This document shows, in pieces, positions 6,200 through 6,927 of a stretch of DNA of 6,927 nucleotides. This stretch comes from Paracoccus sp. (in: a-proteobacteria) (GTDB lineage: Bacteria; Pseudomonadota; Alphaproteobacteria; Rhodobacterales; Rhodobacteraceae): assembly GCA_031178645.1 (NCBI GenBank), contig JAPSIP010000077.1, forward strand, positions 1-6,927, given 5' to 3'. The position numbers and the translations under genes are program-made. Each line of letters opens with the position of its first letter. Within the stretch, counting starts at the first letter, position 1. The notes under the pieces were generated by a model that was given only the letters and a program-made list of their open reading frames with translations, was not told the DNA's origin and did no database searches.

Positions 6200-6406
6200 T
6201 TACGGACGCTTGGGGCGACTGTCCAGACCCCCGCCGGTGTTTTTTTCGCTTTTCGGCGCCTGGTCCGACGACAGGTCGTCCTGCGGCAGGCCGGGGATGA
6301 CATAGTCCCCGCGCAGCCAGCGGGCCAGGTCGACATCCGCGCAGCGTTTCGAACAGAAGGGACGATAGGCCGGCACGCCCGGCTTGCTGCAGATCGGGCA
6401 GGCCAT
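6200..6406 (-). CDS. yacG: DNA gyrase inhibitor YacG, small zinc-binding protein
   Basis: A 68-residue protein of the YacG family (E. coli YacG is 65 residues). In E. coli YacG binds GyrB and inhibits the DNA-binding and catalytic activity of gyrase. The zinc site is complete: Cys3 and Cys6 in CPIC, Cys18 and Cys22 in PFCSKRC. The usual family ending of the folded part, DLARWLRGDYVIPG (26-39), follows, and then a polar tail likely to be disordered. The ATG overlaps the stop of the upstream RNase gene by one base (TGATG), with AGGAGG seven bases before it, so the two are translationally coupled. Function is assigned by family; no inhibitory activity can be judged from sequence. Confidence 0.95.
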   Translation of the reverse strand: MACPICSKPGVPAYRPFCSKRCADVDLARWLRGDYVIPGLPQDDLSSDQAPKSEKNTGGGLDSRPKRP

Positions 6407-6927
6407 CAGCGGGCCTCCTGCGCCAGGCGATGCAGGGGGATGCGGTCGCGTTTGCGGTTGATCTCGTAGAGGCCCATCGTGGTCCAGCCGATCAGCGAGG
6501 TTTCCGCGCTTTCGCCCTTGAAGGCCGCGCGCAGGACCTGGTCCAGCGTGGCCCGGTCGCGCTTGGGGACCGGTGCGAAATCCACCACCACCTGCCCGCC
6601 AAGTCCGCGCAGGCGCAACTGGCGCGGCAGGTCGCGGGCAAGGGCGATATTCGCCTTCAGCGCGGCGGCGGGACTGGCGTCCTGGCCGGTGTTCACGTCG
6701 ATGGCCAGCAGGGCGCGCGTGGGTTCGATCGCGGCATGGGCGCCGCCCGGCAAGGGCACGACCGGCGACAAAAGCGCGTCCACCGCCTCAAGCACGCCGC
6801 AGCGTTCGAAGCTGTCCGGGCCTTCCTCGATGGCGTCGGGTTCGGGGTCCGCCCAGTCCATCCAGGCCTGTTCATGGGGTGACGGGGCGCCCAACAGCAG
6901 TTCCGGCCCGCCGGCCACCTCGCCCGC
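6406..6927 (-). CDS. Ribonuclease E/G family protein, C-terminal part (cut by window edge)
   Basis: The last 173 residues of an RNase E/G catalytic domain; the frame stays open to the right edge, so the start and any N-terminal S1 domain are outside. The family processes and decays mRNA and matures rRNA in the cytoplasm. The DNase I-like catalytic subdomain is recognisable: AIDVNTGQD (around 6700) holds the Asp equivalent to E. coli RNase E Asp303, LRLRGLGGQVVVDF (6580-6620) holds the equivalent of Asp346, and both are Mg2+ ligands. After GLYEINRKRDRIPL the protein stops within ten residues, so the CPxC zinc-link and small domain of E. coli RNase E/G are absent. A GTG in frame at 6918 has no ribosome binding site role visible and is internal. 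The gene overlaps yacG by one base. RNase G rather than RNase E is likely given the abrupt end, but the symbol is left open. Confidence 0.9.
   Translation of the reverse strand, partial: AGEVAGGPELLLGAPSPHEQAWMDWADPEPDAIEEGPDSFERCGVLEAVDALLSPVVPLPGGAHAAIEPTRALLAIDVNTGQDASPAAALKANIALARDLPRQLRLRGLGGQVVVDFAPVPKRDRATLDQVLRAAFKGESAETSLIGWTTMGLYEINRKRDRIPLHRLAQEAR

Noticed and set aside
6916..6918. GTG as the start of the RNase E/G gene
   Set aside because: The frame continues open to the window edge, and the catalytic family requires several hundred more N-terminal residues.

Overview
The window looks like a chromosomal segment of a high-GC alphaproteobacterium of the Rhodobacterales, probably Paracoccus- or Rhodobacter-like. 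The grounds are the strong G/C bias at third codon positions, the divergent pair of an Lrp-type regulator and a type B PutA (an arrangement known from Rhodobacter capsulatus), and the sequences of the RibB, RibH, YacG and RNase E/G proteins. No species can be named from the sequence alone.

Left edge (1-243): about 180 bases of lower-GC DNA without a convincing gene (roughly 40% GC in 121-180, against about 68% in a sampled putA stretch). They abut the 3' portion of a tRNA-Ser(CGA), which has the anticodon arm, long variable arm, T arm, 3' acceptor strand and CCA but no D arm or 5' acceptor strand. This is the usual scar of a tyrosine-recombinase element integrated into a tRNA gene. The integrated element should lie to the left, with core chromosome from about 244 onward. 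A near-identical 15-16 bp dyad occurs twice in the last 80 bases of the presumed element.

Proline module (281-4288): putR (minus, Lrp/AsnC family) and putA (plus, bifunctional proline dehydrogenase / glutamate-semialdehyde dehydrogenase) diverge from a 110-bp shared control region. PutA has no N-terminal DNA-binding domain, so PutR is the expected proline-responsive regulator. Together they convert proline to glutamate. A strong hairpin plus T-tract ends putA.

Right part (4306-6927), all on the minus strand and convergent with putA, in transcription order: the C-terminal part of an RNase E/G-family protein (cut by the window edge), yacG (gyrase inhibitor; its start overlaps the RNase stop), tRNA-Phe(GAA), a 184-base structured leader with a possible 13-codon upstream ORF, ribB (DHBP synthase fused to a GTP-cyclohydrolase-II-like domain without its zinc cysteines), and ribH (lumazine synthase). 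RibB makes the four-carbon substrate used by RibH, so the last two genes carry out consecutive steps of riboflavin synthesis and appear translationally coupled.

Most of the window is ordinary core genome. The points worth a second look are the tRNA-Ser scar with its paired dyads, the degenerate C-terminal domain of RibB, the leader and small ORF before ribB, and the missing zinc-link in the RNase next to a CPxC-bearing YacG. I found no CRISPR array, defence system or clearly new multi-gene system.
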